From the NCBI GenBank assembly GCA_016781635.1, contig JADDPY010000515.1:2736-25527 (forward strand): a stretch of 22,792 nucleotides of DNA. The letters are read 5' to 3'. Source of the stretch: Rubrobacter sp. Its GTDB lineage: Bacteria; Actinomycetota; Rubrobacteria; Rubrobacterales; Rubrobacteraceae. Below the pieces are notes generated by a model that had not been told where the DNA came from, did no database searches, and saw nothing but the letters and a program-made list of their open reading frames with translations. The position numbers and the translations under genes are program-made. How positions within the stretch are numbered: position 1 is the first letter of the stretch; every line of letters starts with the position of its first letter. Positions 22,604 through 22,792 of the stretch are shown here, in pieces.

Positions 22604-22627
22604 CGACCCCGGGTATCCCCGGGAAGC

Positions 22628-22699
22628 GGGCGATTAGCTCAGGGGTAGAGCACCTCCCTTACAAGGAGGGGGTCGCTGGTTCGAACCCAGCATCGCCCA
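22628..22699 (+). tRNA. tRNA-Val (anticodon TAC)
   Basis: 72-base cloverleaf. Acceptor GGGCGAT pairs with ATCGCCC and the discriminator is A. Anticodon arm CCTCC-CTTACAA-GGAGG gives TAC at 22660-22662. T arm CTGG-TTCGAA-CCAG. CCA not encoded. Third of the cluster, 24 bp after tRNA-Glu. Confidence 0.95.
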
Positions 22700-22744
22700 C
22701 TTGCGCAAAGCCTATAAGTAAGCCGAATACCTCGCGCAAAAGAA

Positions 22745-22768
22745 AGCCCCCGACTAGAATCGGGGGCT
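22745..22768 (+). terminator. Intrinsic terminator-like hairpin after the tRNA cluster
   Basis: AGCCCCCGA (22745-22753) pairs perfectly with TCGGGGGCT (22760-22768) around a six-base loop. The tail is CTCTGA rather than a pure T-run. Position 46 bp after tRNA-Val fits termination of the tRNA transcript. An A-rich flank on the other side (AAAAGAAA) supplies T's in the reverse direction, so it could also stop transcripts entering from the right. Confidence 0.75.
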
Positions 22769-22792
22769 CTCTGACCCTAGTTTGACCCCAAC

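Noticed and set aside
22701..22740. Repeated GCGCAAA (22703 and 22733) after tRNA-Val as a possible attachment site
   Set aside because: Only seven bases repeat, no integrase is near, and the copies do not match the tRNA 3' end, so an att site is not supported.

Overview
The window is high-GC bacterial DNA with dense gene packing, frequent GTG and TTG starts, and stop/start overlaps of the NTGA type. The protein sequences look actinobacterial, and a Rubrobacter-like member of the Actinomycetota is my best guess. That is an inference from style and recalled protein character, not from a database match. No rRNA, IS element or CRISPR array is visible.

Region 1 (1-3200, minus strand) is an osmoprotectant-type (OpuC/OpuB, glycine betaine/choline) ABC importer: ATPase, two permeases, and a lipoprotein binding protein cut by the left edge. 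A 27-codon upstream reading frame overlaps the ATPase start and begins with the same ten bases. Divergent from the operon is a FAD/NAD(P) oxidoreductase (3223-4362).

Region 2 (4363-7653) is accessory. It holds a 10-bp inverted repeat, a probable pseudogene assembled from the two ends of a methyltransferase-like gene, three small membrane proteins of unknown function, a GalT/HIT-superfamily protein with an HPHHQ motif, and a stand-alone resolvase-like domain that lacks the usual catalytic serine. That last gene abuts a tRNA-Pro(GGG).

Region 3 (7702-8735) runs from tRNA-Pro into a 39-residue membrane miniprotein and a ParB-fold protein of the SbnI/SerK serine-kinase type, closed by a 14-bp hairpin over the stop codon.

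Region 4 (8736-21944) is an almost complete de novo purine pathway on the plus strand: purA-purD-purE-purB-purC-(50-codon frame)-purS-purQ-purL, then, after an 87-bp gap, purF-purM-purN-purH. It covers every step from PRPP to IMP, plus the first AMP-branch enzyme, except that no purK is present. The PurE has Tyr and Gly where class I PurE has its two active-site histidines. That combination is the most unusual observation in the window. The gaps upstream of purA and purF share a CTATG-N4/5-TTGC motif that might be a regulatory site.

Region 5 (21941-22792) holds a PsiE-like membrane protein coupled to purH, a tRNA-Lys/Glu/Val cluster, and a strong intrinsic terminator hairpin near the right edge.
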